Positions 16,558 to 26,400 of a stretch of DNA of 64,000 nt are shown here, piece by piece. How positions within the stretch are numbered: the stretch's first letter is position 1; every line of letters begins with the position of its first letter. Below the pieces are notes generated by a model that saw only the letters and a list, made by a program, of their open reading frames with translations, did no database searches and was not told where the DNA came from. A program made the translations under genes and the position numbers. The stretch spans positions 1,054,001 through 1,118,000 of the forward strand of contig NZ_CP029194.1 in the NCBI RefSeq assembly GCF_008642375.1, given 5' to 3'. This DNA is from Streptomyces venezuelae (GTDB lineage: Bacteria; Actinomycetota; Actinomycetes; Streptomycetales; Streptomycetaceae).

Positions 16558-17607
16558 TCAGACCGTCGCGCGCGTGGCCGGCTGTGCGGCCGCCGCTCCT
16601 TCGACCGTGCCTTCGGTGGTGGCGATAGGGCGTCGGCGCAGGCTGCCGGCCAGGCACAGCACCGTACCGAGCGTGAGCCACGTCGCCAGGACGGTGGCGG
16701 AGTGCGTGGCACCGTGACCGTCGAAGAACGCGGTGGAGCGCAGCAGTTGACCACCAGCCCCAGGGGGTAGCAGCTGGCCGAGGGTGCCGGACCAGCCGGG
16801 CAGCATCTCGGGTGCGGTCGCGGTGCCCGACAGGGGGTTGCCGATGAGCATCATGATGGCGGCGCCGAGGCCGAAGCCGACGTACCCGAGCAGCGACTCG
16901 AGACCGAGGATGGTCAGGGCGATGGCCGCGACGGTCAGGGCGATGGCCCCGGTGTTGGCGGCGTACGAGCCGTCGAGCGAGCCGAACCAGAACTGCAGGA
17001 TCGCCGCCACGGCAAGTCCGCCGGTGACGGCGAAAGCGAGCGCTCCGGTGACACGGCGGACGCCGCCGCGCACGAGCCTGGTCAACAGCAGGGCGGCGAG
17101 CAGGCCACCCATGACCAACGGCAGGGCCCCGGCGGCCAGTCCGGCGCCGCGCGGGTCGTCGGCCGGCAGCGGAACGAGGTCGCGGGCGGCGACCGCGGCG
17201 CCGGGGGCCCGCGCCTGGCCGAGGCCGGCCGCGATGCCGTGCAGCGTCTGGGCGACGGCGGCGCTTCCGGCGGACGCGGTGATGACCTGGGGGGTGCCGG
17301 AGCTGAGGTCGATCGCCCCGTACACCTCACGGTCGCGGATCAGCCTTTCGGCGGCGGCGGTGTCGGCGACCTCGACGACCTCGAAGCCGTCGGGAAGCCG
17401 TTGGTCGAGTACGGGCGTGACCTGCTGGACGGCGGGGGCGGGCCCGGCGACGGCGATCGGCACGTCATGCACCGATGAACGTACCGACGGCCAGGCGAAG
17501 GCGGTGAGCAGCAGGCTGATGCCCACTGTGAGCAAGGCGACTGCCTTGGCGACGGCCGGCCAGGGGGAGGGCGACGCGCCGACTGGGGGCGCGGCCTGGG
17601 TGGACAT
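16558..17607 (-). CDS. YhgE/Pip (DUF3533-like) multi-pass membrane protein
   Basis: 349 residues. One N-terminal helix (AVALLTVGISLLLTAFAWPS), an extracytoplasmic domain of about 130 residues (VEVADTAAAERLIRDREVYG, AIDLSSGTPQVITASAGSAA), then five or six helices (LPLVMGGLLAALLLTRLV, ALTVAAIALTILGLESLLGY, TVLATWLTLGTVLCLAGSLR). This is the ABC-2-permease-like YhgE/Pip arrangement; transport is plausible but no ATPase gene is adjacent. It lies between sigJ and the flavoprotein gene on the same strand and may belong to the same response. Confidence 0.75.
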   Translation of the reverse strand: MSTQAAPPVGASPSPWPAVAKAVALLTVGISLLLTAFAWPSVRSSVHDVPIAVAGPAPAVQQVTPVLDQRLPDGFEVVEVADTAAAERLIRDREVYGAIDLSSGTPQVITASAGSAAVAQTLHGIAAGLGQARAPGAAVAARDLVPLPADDPRGAGLAAGALPLVMGGLLAALLLTRLVRGGVRRVTGALAFAVTGGLAVAAILQFWFGSLDGSYAANTGAIALTVAAIALTILGLESLLGYVGFGLGAAIMMLIGNPLSGTATAPEMLPGWSGTLGQLLPPGAGGQLLRSTAFFDGHGATHSATVLATWLTLGTVLCLAGSLRRRPIATTEGTVEGAAAAQPATRATV

Positions 17608-17833
17608 GTCTTCTCCTTCAGAGGAGGGAGTTCATCGCCGGGTGAGCGGGGTTCCGGCCGCGACGCGGGTGAGTTCTTGCCGGATTGCAGACGTGGCGGA
17701 AGCGCTGATGCGGGCTTCTCGTCACGGACTGCCAGGACAGGCGGGGGCCGGGAGCCGTCTGCCGGTTGCCACGGTGGATTCACCGGTGACCACGGCGTCG
17801 AGTGGCTCAAGATCGTGCAGCGCGGCCTGGCGG

Positions 17834-19036
17834 CTACGCGACCGCCTTCTCGGTGTCGGACGCCTTCGGTGCGGCGGCCAGGTGGTGCTTGCGCTTGGGC
17901 AGGCCGAAGGTCGGGTTCGAGGTGGCCCACAACGACATCCAGACGATGCCCGCCTTGATCCGGGCGGCCTTCCGGCCGCCCACGTACTTCGGCTTCGCCT
18001 GCCCCCCGTCGTCGACCATCTGCAGGATGCCGTCCTGCCGCCCGATGCTGATGTGGTTGCCCAGGTACTCCAGCTTGGTGTTCGCGATCTTGCCGCCGGT
18101 CAGACGTCCGACGATCGCGTCCACCGCCTGCCGGCCGGTGTAGCCGGCCGAAGCGCAGGACATCGGCAGCGGCCGACCGTTGTCGCCGGTGACGTAGCCG
18201 CTGTCGCCGACGGCGTAGACGTTCGGGTGCGAGACCGACCGCATGGTGCGATCGACCACGATCCGCCCGTTCTCGGTGACCTCGAGCCCGCCTGCTGCGG
18301 CGATGGAGCTGACCGCGAATCCGGCCGTCCACACGGTCGCGTCGGCCGCCAGAGCAGTGCCGTCGGCGCACAGCACCCGCGTCGCTTCGACGGCTTCGAC
18401 GCTGGTGTGCTCCAGGACGGTGACGCCCAGCCGGTCGCAGGCCTGGCGCAGGTGGCCGCGGGCTCCGGCGGAGAGCTGGGCGCCCAGCTCTCCGCGGGCG
18501 GCCAGCGCCACCGACAGGCCGGGCCGGGATTCGGCGATCTCGGTGGCGGTCTCGATCCCGGTCAGCCCGTCGCCGACGACCAGTACATTCACGCCTTCGC
18601 CCCGCTTCTCCAGGCTGTCCAGGCGCTCGCGCAGGCGCAGCGCGGAGGGCCGGGCGGCGACGTCGAAGGCGTGCTCGGCCACGCCGGGGACGCCGTGGTC
18701 GTCACCGTGGCTGCCGAGCGCGTAGACAAGCGTGTCGTAACCGAGTTCGCCGCCGCCGTCGGCGTCGGCCACAGCGACGACCTGGCGCTCGGGATCGACG
18801 GCCGTGACGCGGGCCAGGCGCAGCCGTATCCCCGTGCCGGCGAAGACGTCGGTGAGCTGGGGAGCCTCGATCTCCTGGCCGGCCGCGAGCTGGTGCAGCC
18901 GCAGCCGCTGGACGAAGTCCGGCTCGGCATTGACCACGGTGACCTCGGTGTCCGCCGGGGACAGCCGACGGGCCAGGGTTCCGGCCGCGTAGGCCCCTGC
19001 GTAGCCGGCGCCGAGGACGACGATGCGGTGCTTCAT
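17834..19036 (-). CDS. NDH-2-like NAD(P)/FAD-dependent oxidoreductase
   Basis: 400 residues from ATG 19036, with AGGAG upstream. The FAD-binding motif GAGYAGAYAAG (Gly9, Gly11, Gly14) opens the protein; the NAD(P)H-binding glycine motif VNVLVVGDGLTGIETATEIA lies near residue 150; the second flavin contact NVYAVGDSGYV is near residue 280. The family contains type II NADH:quinone dehydrogenases, membrane-associated single-subunit enzymes. Its place near the ECF41 sigma gene matches the oxidoreductase partners known for that group, so redox-stress control is likely but unproven. Confidence 0.88.
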   Translation of the reverse strand: MKHRIVVLGAGYAGAYAAGTLARRLSPADTEVTVVNAEPDFVQRLRLHQLAAGQEIEAPQLTDVFAGTGIRLRLARVTAVDPERQVVAVADADGGGELGYDTLVYALGSHGDDHGVPGVAEHAFDVAARPSALRLRERLDSLEKRGEGVNVLVVGDGLTGIETATEIAESRPGLSVALAARGELGAQLSAGARGHLRQACDRLGVTVLEHTSVEAVEATRVLCADGTALAADATVWTAGFAVSSIAAAGGLEVTENGRIVVDRTMRSVSHPNVYAVGDSGYVTGDNGRPLPMSCASAGYTGRQAVDAIVGRLTGGKIANTKLEYLGNHISIGRQDGILQMVDDGGQAKPKYVGGRKAARIKAGIVWMSLWATSNPTFGLPKRKHHLAAAPKASDTEKAVA

Positions 19037-19441
19037 GCTGGTGCTCCTGTCGGTTCGGTTGGTTCTCGGTGACTTGAGCGGAACAGCGCCCCGATTCCTG
19101 ACAGGCGCCACGCGTGACGTGGGTCACATCTCTCTCGGGTGGTTCGGACGACCGCGATGGCGGCCCGGGTCGTCAGCGGGTGGACGGTGGCGAGTGGCGC
19201 AGGGCCCGTACGGGCGACCGCCGAGCGCCAGGGCACGCAAGTCCAGTGATCCTTGTGCGCCCGAGCGGCTGACTCCCGTAGCTCGCGCCGCGCCGACGGG
19301 GCTCTTCTGGCTCGCGCCGCGCCGACGGGGCTCTTCGCGCACCGGCCGCCAGGCTCCCCCGGACTCCGGGCACACGTGCTCGGAGAGCAGTCACTAACGG
19401 ACGGGACATGGCCGCGACACGTGGCGGAAACGGGCCGTCCC
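19037..19441. other. Intergenic stretch between flavoprotein and permease genes
   Basis: No gene is supported. It carries the divergent promoters and the tandem duplication at 19281-19336. Confidence 0.6.
19281..19336. repeat. Tandem duplication of a 27-base unit
   Basis: The 27 bases at 19281-19307 recur exactly at 19310-19336, separated by TG (period 29). The unit begins GCTCGCGCCGCGCCGACG and ends GGCTCTTC. It lies in a non-coding region and looks like a recent slippage duplication. Confidence 0.85.
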
Positions 19442-19467
19442 TAATTTCTGTCAACCGACAGGAATTC
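19442..19467. promoter_or_regulatory. Predicted TetR operator upstream of the APC permease
   Basis: TAATTTCTGTC-AACC-GACAGGAATTC: a near-perfect dyad sharing 22 of 26 positions with the perfect site at 21916-21941 upstream of the DUF1989 genes. It ends 35 bases before the permease start. Confidence 0.78.
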
Positions 19468-19502
19468 GCAGGGACGACTTACCTCCGCGACAGGGGACCG
19501 CC

Positions 19503-21083
19503 ATGACCGTGACCACCGATCCCGCACCGCCGACACCCCCTCCACCCGGCGGCGGGGACGCTCTCGCCCCGTTCGGCTATCCCCAGGAGCTGCGGAGGCG
19601 GATGGGCAGATACGCCTCCTTCGCCGCCGGGTTCTCCTTCATCTCCGTGCTGACCACCGTCTTCCAGTTCTTCTCCCTCGGCTACTCCTTCGGAGGGCCG
19701 CTCTTCTTCTGGACCTGGCCCGCGGTCCTCGTCGGACAGCTCCTCGTCGCCGCCTGCTTCGCCGAGCTCGCCGCCCGGCTGCCCATCGCCGGGGCGATCT
19801 ACCAGTGGGCGAGCCGGCTCGGCAGCCCCGCCTTCGGCTGGTACGCGGGCTGGATCATGGTCACCGGACGGATCGTGGTGGTGGCGGCCGCCGCGCTCGC
19901 CCTCCAGATCGTCCTGCCCGCCGTCTGGCCCGGCTTCCAGATCGTCGGCGGCGACCCGTCGCCCACGACGACCAGCGGAGCCGTCAACGCCGCCCTCCTC
20001 GGCCTGGCCCTGCTGGCGCTCACCACCCTGCTCAACGTCCTGGACAACCGGGCGCTGTCGGCCGTCAACACGATCGGCGTCACCGCCGAGATCGCCGGTG
20101 TCGCGCTGATCGTCACCCTCCTGGCCACCCACGCGGAGCGCGATCCCGGGATCACCCTGCACACGGGCGGTCACGGCAGCCTGATCACGGCGCTTCTGGT
20201 GGGCTCGTTCACCGCCGCGTACGTCCTGATCGGTTTCGAGAGCGCGAGCGAGATGAGCGAGGAGACCGTCAACCCCCGGCGCACCGCGCCGCGTACGACG
20301 CTCACCGCGCTCACCACCTCCGGCGTCTGCGGCGGGCTGCTGCTCCTCGGCGGACTGCTCGCCGCTCCCAGCCTCACCGACGGGCGCCTCGCGACGGAGG
20401 GCCTGGGGTACGTGCTCACCAGCACCCTCGGCGACGGCCTCGGCAGGGTCCTGCTCGCCGACGTGGCCGTGGCGATCTGCGCGGCCACCCTCGCGATCCA
20501 GACCTCCGCGACCCGCATGCTCTTCTCCATGGCCCGTGACGGCGCCCTCCCCCGGTCGGCGGCGTTGGCGCGGGTGCCCCGGAGGACCGGAATGCCCGGC
20601 ACGGCGGCGGTGGTGGTCGGTGTCGGCGCGGGACTGCTGCTCCTGCTCAACCTCGCCTCCCCGCAGGCCTTCCTCGCCATCGGCACCACCTGCATCGCCA
20701 TGGTCTACCTGGCCTACGCCATGGTCACCGGTCCGATGCTGATCCGGCGGCTACGGGGCGAGTGGCGGCCGGACGACGGTGGGCGCGACGAACTCGGGCG
20801 TCCGCTGTTCTCCCTCGGCCGCTGGGGACTTCCGGTCAACGCGCTCGCGGTCGCCTACGGCCTCTTCATGACGGTCAACCTCGCCTGGCCGCGTGCCGAG
20901 GTGTACGACCCCGAGGGCGGCCACTGGTACTTCCGGTGGTTCACCGTCCTGGTCCTCGCGGCCACGGTCGCGTCGGGTGCGACGTACCGCTGGTACCGCG
21001 GCCGGGAGGGCTCCGAGGGGCGGCCGGACAGAACGAGACACGGAGGCCCCGCGGCGCCGGAGCCGGAGGCCGTACGCGCCTGA
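19503..21083 (+). CDS. APC-superfamily amino acid/amine permease
   Basis: 526 residues, about 12 membrane helices. The first helices show APC features (FAAGFSFISVLTTVFQFFSL, GQLLVAACFAELAARLPIAG, AIYQWASRLGSPAFGWYAGW) and helix 6 has GFESASEMSEETVNP. The subgroup resembles bacterial AAT/ACT-type permeases. It shares an operator with the enzyme operon at 21976-28734, so it probably imports that pathway's substrate (guanidine, urea or an amine) or an amino-acid source. The start is ATG 19503, with GACAGGGGA as a weak ribosome binding site. Confidence 0.9.
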   Translation: MTVTTDPAPPTPPPPGGGDALAPFGYPQELRRRMGRYASFAAGFSFISVLTTVFQFFSLGYSFGGPLFFWTWPAVLVGQLLVAACFAELAARLPIAGAIYQWASRLGSPAFGWYAGWIMVTGRIVVVAAAALALQIVLPAVWPGFQIVGGDPSPTTTSGAVNAALLGLALLALTTLLNVLDNRALSAVNTIGVTAEIAGVALIVTLLATHAERDPGITLHTGGHGSLITALLVGSFTAAYVLIGFESASEMSEETVNPRRTAPRTTLTALTTSGVCGGLLLLGGLLAAPSLTDGRLATEGLGYVLTSTLGDGLGRVLLADVAVAICAATLAIQTSATRMLFSMARDGALPRSAALARVPRRTGMPGTAAVVVGVGAGLLLLLNLASPQAFLAIGTTCIAMVYLAYAMVTGPMLIRRLRGEWRPDDGGRDELGRPLFSLGRWGLPVNALAVAYGLFMTVNLAWPRAEVYDPEGGHWYFRWFTVLVLAATVASGATYRWYRGREGSEGRPDRTRHGGPAAPEPEAVRA

Positions 21084-21110
21084 GGCGGGACGGCGTCCGG
21101 AAGCCGTGGG

Positions 21111-21806
21111 TCAGACCTGTGCCGCGAGGAGCTCCCGCCCCTCGCGGCGCAGTCGTGTCAGGGAGCGCTGCGGCACGCCGGCCACCCGCAGCGCGGCGTC
21201 GGCCGTCGCCGCCGCGAGGGCCGCGGGATCGCGGGCGGGGTCGGCGCGCCGGATGAGGATCACACTCTCGGTGAGACCGAAGAGAAGGTCGGCGCGGAGC
21301 GCCCGCTCCTCGGGGCCGAGGGCCGCACCGGGCTCCGTGGCTGCGAGCAACGACGCGTAGGAGTCCTTGAGTTCGGCCCTGAGCCGGTGGAAGACGGCGA
21401 AGCGCTCCGTCTGCACCTCGGGCAGCAGGTAGAGCGCGCCGAGGTTGTACGGACCTGCGCACAGCAGCGCCGCGTCGGAGTGGCACAGCGCCCACAGGCG
21501 CGCCTCCGCGGGCGCCTCCGCGCGGGAGACAAGCCGGGCCGCCACCTCCAGGGAGGGACGCACGGTCCCTTCCAGCAGCTCCGCGAGGATCGCTTCCTTG
21601 CCGTCGACGTAGTGGTAGAGGGACGCCTGCCGCAGCCCGGCGCGCTCGGCGATGGACCGGGTGGAGGTCGCGGTGTAGCCGCGGGTGGTGAACAACTCGG
21701 CTGCCACGGCGATGACTTCGTCGCGCGGCTCCGGGCCGCCGGCCGGGCGCTCCTGGGCCCGCGGGCGGCCGACTCTCCTGCTGGTGGGCGTGTTCGGCGT
21801 GCTCAC
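21111..21806 (-). CDS. TetR-family regulator of the guanidine/urea-amidolyase genes
   Basis: 231 residues from GTG 21806, with GAGG eight bases upstream; the frame extends to 21893 but those codons are antisense-like. The HTH is EVIAVAAELFTTRGYTATST, RSIAERAGLRQASLYHYVDG, KEAILAELLEG. The C-terminal domain resembles ligand-binding TetR_C folds. Its gene lies between the permease and the enzyme operon. Three related dyads (19442-19467, 21861-21883, 21916-21941) surround it, one 55 bases from its own start, so it likely represses all three units. Confidence 0.9.
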   Translation of the reverse strand: MSTPNTPTSRRVGRPRAQERPAGGPEPRDEVIAVAAELFTTRGYTATSTRSIAERAGLRQASLYHYVDGKEAILAELLEGTVRPSLEVAARLVSRAEAPAEARLWALCHSDAALLCAGPYNLGALYLLPEVQTERFAVFHRLRAELKDSYASLLAATEPGAALGPEERALRADLLFGLTESVILIRRADPARDPAALAAATADAALRVAGVPQRSLTRLRREGRELLAAQV

Positions 21807-21860
21807 TCCGTGATCCTCGCACAGCGCCCGCGGTTCCTCCGGACCGAGCGGCCGGGGTGA

Positions 21861-21883
21861 GTTTCCGGTAACCGACCGGAAAC
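21861..21883. promoter_or_regulatory. Predicted operator in front of the TetR gene
   Basis: GTTTCCGGT-AACCG-ACCGGAAAC, perfect nine-base arms. Over 20 aligned bases it matches the permease operator at 16 (TTTC-N4-AACCGAC-N-GGAA). It sits in the minus-strand promoter region of the TetR gene. Confidence 0.65.
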
Positions 21884-21915
21884 GCGCGGGCAATGGGAAG
21901 GAAGCGGCCGCTGCC

Positions 21916-21941
21916 TAATTTCTGTCGAGCGACAGAAATTA
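21916..21941. promoter_or_regulatory. Perfect TetR operator upstream of the DUF1989/carboxylase operon
   Basis: Arms TAATTTCTGTCG (21916-21927) and CGACAGAAATTA (21930-21941) pair perfectly around AG. It ends 34 bases before the first gene of the operon (ATG 21976). Confidence 0.85.
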
Positions 21942-21975
21942 GATCCGAGATGAGCCCCGGACCGGAGGTCGAGCC

Positions 21976-22830
21976 ATGGGGACACCCTCAGCGCCACCGT
22001 CAGCGACCGCGTCGACGCACGGCGCACGCCAGCACGCCCGTGCCCAGGACGGCACGACGGCCGACGCCATGCCGGTCGTTCCCGCGAGCGACTGGCCGGA
22101 GCCTCCCGAGGGCGTGGCCGCCGGGGACGTCGTGTGGGCCGGGACCGTGGCGGGCGGCGGCTACACCCACAAGGTCCTCGCCCGTGGTACCGAGCTGCGA
22201 CTGACCGACCTCACGGGTGACGCCTGCGCGCACCTGCTGCTCCACAGCGCCGACCGCCCCTGGGAGCGGCTGAACACGGCCGACACGGTGAAGGTGCTCT
22301 GGAACGCCTACCTCGGCAAGGGACACCTGCTCCTCTCCGACCAGGGCCGGGTGCTCGCCTCCGTGACCGAGGACACCTCCGGTCGGCACGACGCCCTGAC
22401 CGGCACGTCCACCCTCGCGCGCAACACCGCCCGGTACGGCGACGGTACTCCGCAGTCCGCCTCGCCGGCGGGGCGCGAGCTGTTCAAGCTGGCCGCCCTC
22501 AAGAACGGCCTCGCGCCGCGCGACCTCCCGCCGTCCGTCTCCTTCTTCCAGGGTGTACGGATCGCCGAGGACGGCACCACCGAGTTCATCGGATCGGCAG
22601 ACGCCGGCGCGTCCGTCACGCTGCGCGCCGAACAGGACGTCACCGTCCTCCTCGCCAACGTTCCGCACCCGCTGGACCCGCGTCCGGAGTACACGTGCGG
22701 AAACCTCCGGGTGCTGGCGTACCGGTCCCGTCCGACCGCTCCGGGCGACGCCCTGTGGGACGCCGCCCCCGAAGGCCGCCGGGCCTTCCTCAACACCGTC
22801 GACCACCTCACCGCCCGGGGGCTCGCATGA
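21976..22830 (+). CDS. DUF1989 protein (UAAP1), likely carboxyguanidine deiminase subunit
   Basis: 284 residues from ATG 21976, with GGAGG upstream. After a low-complexity N-terminus of about 40 residues comes the DUF1989 domain: TELRLTDLTGDACAHLLLHS, LNTADTVKVLWNAYLGKGHL, SVTEDTSGRHDALTGTST. These were named urea-amidolyase-associated proteins; biochemical work on homologues showed that UAAP1 and UAAP2 form a carboxyguanidine deiminase (CgdA/CgdB) feeding allophanate to AtzF. It is first in a four-gene operon with ATGA overlaps and has a perfect TetR operator upstream. Confidence 0.88.
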   Translation: MGTPSAPPSATASTHGARQHARAQDGTTADAMPVVPASDWPEPPEGVAAGDVVWAGTVAGGGYTHKVLARGTELRLTDLTGDACAHLLLHSADRPWERLNTADTVKVLWNAYLGKGHLLLSDQGRVLASVTEDTSGRHDALTGTSTLARNTARYGDGTPQSASPAGRELFKLAALKNGLAPRDLPPSVSFFQGVRIAEDGTTEFIGSADAGASVTLRAEQDVTVLLANVPHPLDPRPEYTCGNLRVLAYRSRPTAPGDALWDAAPEGRRAFLNTVDHLTARGLA

Positions 22831-23480
22831 CCGTCACCGCCCTTCCCGGCCGCGTCGTCTCCGACGAGACCGTCCCCGCCCGCGCCGCATGGTCCGGGTT
22901 CGTCCGCCGGGGACAACTGCTGACCGTCACCGACCTGTACGGCAACCAGGCCGCCGACTTCCTCGTCTACGACGCGCACGACACCTCCGTGCGCTACAGC
23001 GCCCCCGACACCGTCCAGGCCCAGGGCAACGTCTTCCTGACCACCGGCTCGGTCCTGCTCTCCAACGAGCACACCCCGCTGATGACCGTCGTCGACGACA
23101 CCTGCGGACGGCACGACACCCTCGGCGGCGCCTGTTCCAAGGAGTCCAACACCCTCCGCTACGGCCATCACACCTGGTCGCAGCACGCCTGCGTGGAGAA
23201 CTTCCTCTCCGAGGGCGCCCGACACGGCCTCGGCAAGCGCGACCTGGTCTCCAACATCAACTGGTTCATGAACGTGCCGGTCGAGAAGGACGGCACGCTC
23301 GGCATCGTCGACGGCATCTCGGCGCCCGGCCTGAAGGTCGTGCTCCGCGCCGAGACCGACGTCCTCGCGCTGCTCTCCAACTGCCCCCAGATCAACAACC
23401 CCTGCAACGGATTCGACCCGACGGCCGTCCGGATGACGATCACCGACGCGGCCGGAAGCGAAGAGGACGGCACCCGATGA
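22827..23480 (+). CDS. DUF1989 protein (UAAP2), likely carboxyguanidine deiminase partner subunit
   Basis: 217 residues, ATGA overlap with UAAP1. DUF1989 signatures include LTVTDLYGNQAADFLVYDAH, DTVQAQGNVFLTTGSVLLSN, VVDDTCGRHDTLGGACSKES and SNINWFMNVPV. The Cys/His/Asp cluster around DTCGRHD is the conserved metal or catalytic region. It acts with the preceding protein on carboxyguanidine if the guanidine assignment is right; both act in the cytosol. Confidence 0.9.
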   Translation: MTVTALPGRVVSDETVPARAAWSGFVRRGQLLTVTDLYGNQAADFLVYDAHDTSVRYSAPDTVQAQGNVFLTTGSVLLSNEHTPLMTVVDDTCGRHDTLGGACSKESNTLRYGHHTWSQHACVENFLSEGARHGLGKRDLVSNINWFMNVPVEKDGTLGIVDGISAPGLKVVLRAETDVLALLSNCPQINNPCNGFDPTAVRMTITDAAGSEEDGTR

Positions 23481-26400
23481 CGTTCGACACCCTGCTGGTC
23501 GCCAACCGCGGCGAGATCGCGGCCCGCGTCATCCGCACCGCCCGGACACTCGGGCTACGGACCGTCGCGGTGTACTCCGACGCCGACCGCGGCACCGAGC
23601 ACGTCCGGCTGGCCGACGAAGCCGTCCGGCTCGGCCCAGCGCCCGCCAAGGAGTCCTACCTCGACGCCGACCTGGTCCTGAAGGCCGCCAAGGACACCGG
23701 CGCGGGGGCCATTCACCCCGGGTACGGCTTCCTCTCGGAGGATGCCGACTTCGCACGCCGCTGCGCCGACGCCGGCATCGTCTTCGTCGGCCCCACCCCC
23801 GAACAGCTGGAGCTCTTCGGGGCCAAACACACCGCCCGGGCCGCCGCCGAGGCGGCGGGCGTCCCGCTCGCCCCCGGCACCGGCCTCCTCCCGGACGTGG
23901 CCGCGGCCCTCGCCGCCGCCGACGGGATCGGGTACCCGGTGATGCTCAAGGCGACCGGGGGCGGGGGCGGCATCGGCATGCGGGCCTGCCACGGCCCCGC
24001 CGAACTCGCCGACGCCTGGGACAGGGTGCAGCGGGTGGCCGCGGCCTCCTTCTCCTCCGCCGGGGTCTTCCTGGAACGCCTGGTGGAACGCGCCCGCCAC
24101 GTCGAGGTGCAGGTCTTCGGCGACGGGCAGGGCAGGGTCGTCACCTTCGGCGACCGGGACTGCTCGCTCCAGCGCCGCAACCAGAAAGTCCTGGAGGAGG
24201 CCCCGGCACCCGGCCTCCCCGAGCACGTCCGGCGCCGGCTCGCCGAGGCCGCCCGCGACCTGTGCGCGTCGGTGGACTACCGCTCCGCCGGCACGGTCGA
24301 GTTCGTGTACGACGCCGCCCGCGAGGAGGCGTACTTCCTGGAGGTCAACACCCGCCTCCAGGTCGAGCACCCGGTCACCGAGGCGATCCACGGCGTCGAC
24401 CTCGTCGCCTGGATGCTGCGCCTCGCCCAGGGCGACACCGCCGTCGTCACCGAGCCCCCGACGCCCCGGGGACACGCCGTCGAGGCCCGCCTCTACGCGG
24501 AGGACCCCTCCCGCGACCACCGCCCCAGCGCCGGCCTGCTGACCCGGGTCGCGTTCCCGGAGGACGTCCGCGTGGACGCCTGGGTGGAGACCGGCACCGA
24601 GGTCACCACCGCCTACGACCCGATGCTCGCCAAGGTCGTCGCGCACGGGGCCGACCGGGCCGAGGCGCTCGACCGGCTGGACGCGGCGCTCGCCGCGACC
24701 CGCGTCGACGGCATAGAGACCAACCTCGGCCTGGTGCGCGCGGCCCTCCAGGAGGCCGGCTTCCGCGCCGCCGGCCACTCCACCGCGACACTCGCCGGAG
24801 TCACCGATCCGACCCCGCGCGTCGAGGTCGTCGCGGCGGGCACCCTGACCACCGTGCAGGACTGGCCGGGACGCACCGGCTACTGGCAGGTCGGCGTCCC
24901 CCCGGGCGGACCGATGGACGACCTCTCCTTCCGGCTGGGCAACACCGCCCTCGGCAACGACGAGGGCGCCCCCGGCCTGGAGTGCACCCTCCAGGGCCCC
25001 TCCCTGCGGTTCACCCGTCGCACGACGGTCTGTGTCACCGGCGCCCCGGCCCGCGTGACGAGAGACGGCACCGCCGTGCCGCAGTGGGAACCGGTGACCG
25101 TCGACGCCGGACAGACCCTCGCCGTCGGCGCGCCCGCCGAGCACGGCCTGCGCACCTACGTCCTGTTCGCGGGCGGCCTCGACGTGCCGGAGTTCCTGGG
25201 CAGCGCCGCCACCTTCACCCTCGGCCGGTTCGGCGGGCACGGCGGCCGCGCCCTGCGCTCCGGTGACGTCCTGCACGGCGGCGAGGTCCGTACGGACACC
25301 CGCGTCGTCTCCCTCGACGAACGTCCGGCCTTCGGCTCCTCGTGGCAGGTCGGCGCCGTGGAGGGTCCGCACGCGGCACCCGAGTTCTTCACCGAGGACG
25401 ACATACGCGACTTCTACGCCGCGGACTGGAAGGTCCACTTCAACTCGGCCCGCACCGGGGTCCGCCTCGTGGGCCCCAAGCCGCGCTGGGCCCGGACCGA
25501 CGGCGGCGAGGCAGGGCTGCACCCGTCCAACATCCACGACACGCCGTACTCCGTCGGCGCTGTCGACTACACCGGCGACATGCCGGTCCTCCTGGGTCCC
25601 GACGGGCCCTCGCTCGGCGGCTTCGTCTGCCCGGCGACCGTCGTCACCGGGCAGCGCTGGAAGCTGGGCCAGCTCCGGCCCGGCGACAGCGTCCGCTTCG
25701 TGCCGGTGACCGCCGGGGCGGCCGCCGCACTGCGCCGCGCACCGGCCGCCGAGCCGCGCGCCGACCGCCCGCCGCTCGTCGACGGGGGCGTCCTCGCCCG
25801 CCTGGAGGAGACCGGCGACCGGCCGTCGGTCACGTACCGGCGCAGCGGCGACGACAACCTCCTCGTCGAGTACGGGCCGATGCAGCTGGACCTGGCGCTC
25901 CGCATGCGCGTGCACGCGCTCGCGGAGGCGCTGGCCGCCCGCGGGCTCCCCGGCGTCCTCGACCTCACACCGGGCATCCGCTCGCTCCAGATCCAGACCG
26001 ACCCGGACGTGCTGCCCCAGCGCGACCTGCTCGACGCCGTCCTGCGCGTGGAGGAGGAACTGCCGCCCACCGACGACCTGGTGGTGCCCAGCCGGATCGT
26101 GCACCTGCCGCTGTCCTGGGACGACCCGGCGACCCGCGAGGCCATCGACCGCTACGTCGCGGGCGTGCGCGACGACGCCCCCTGGTGCCCGTCGAACATC
26201 GAGTTCATCCGTCGGGTCAACGGCCTGGGCACGGCCGACGACGTGTACCGCACGGTCTTCGACGCCGAGTACCTTGTCCTCGGCCTCGGCGACGTCTACC
26301 TCGGCGCCCCCGTCGCCACTCCGCTGGACCCCCGGCACCGCCTCGTCACCACCAAGTACAACCCGGCCCGCACCTGGACGGCCGAGAACTCGGTCGGCAT

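Noticed and set aside
21894..21975. Possible guanidine riboswitch in the leader of the DUF1989/carboxylase operon
   Set aside because: The leader is about 80 bases, is occupied by a perfect TetR dyad, and shows none of the conserved riboswitch core.
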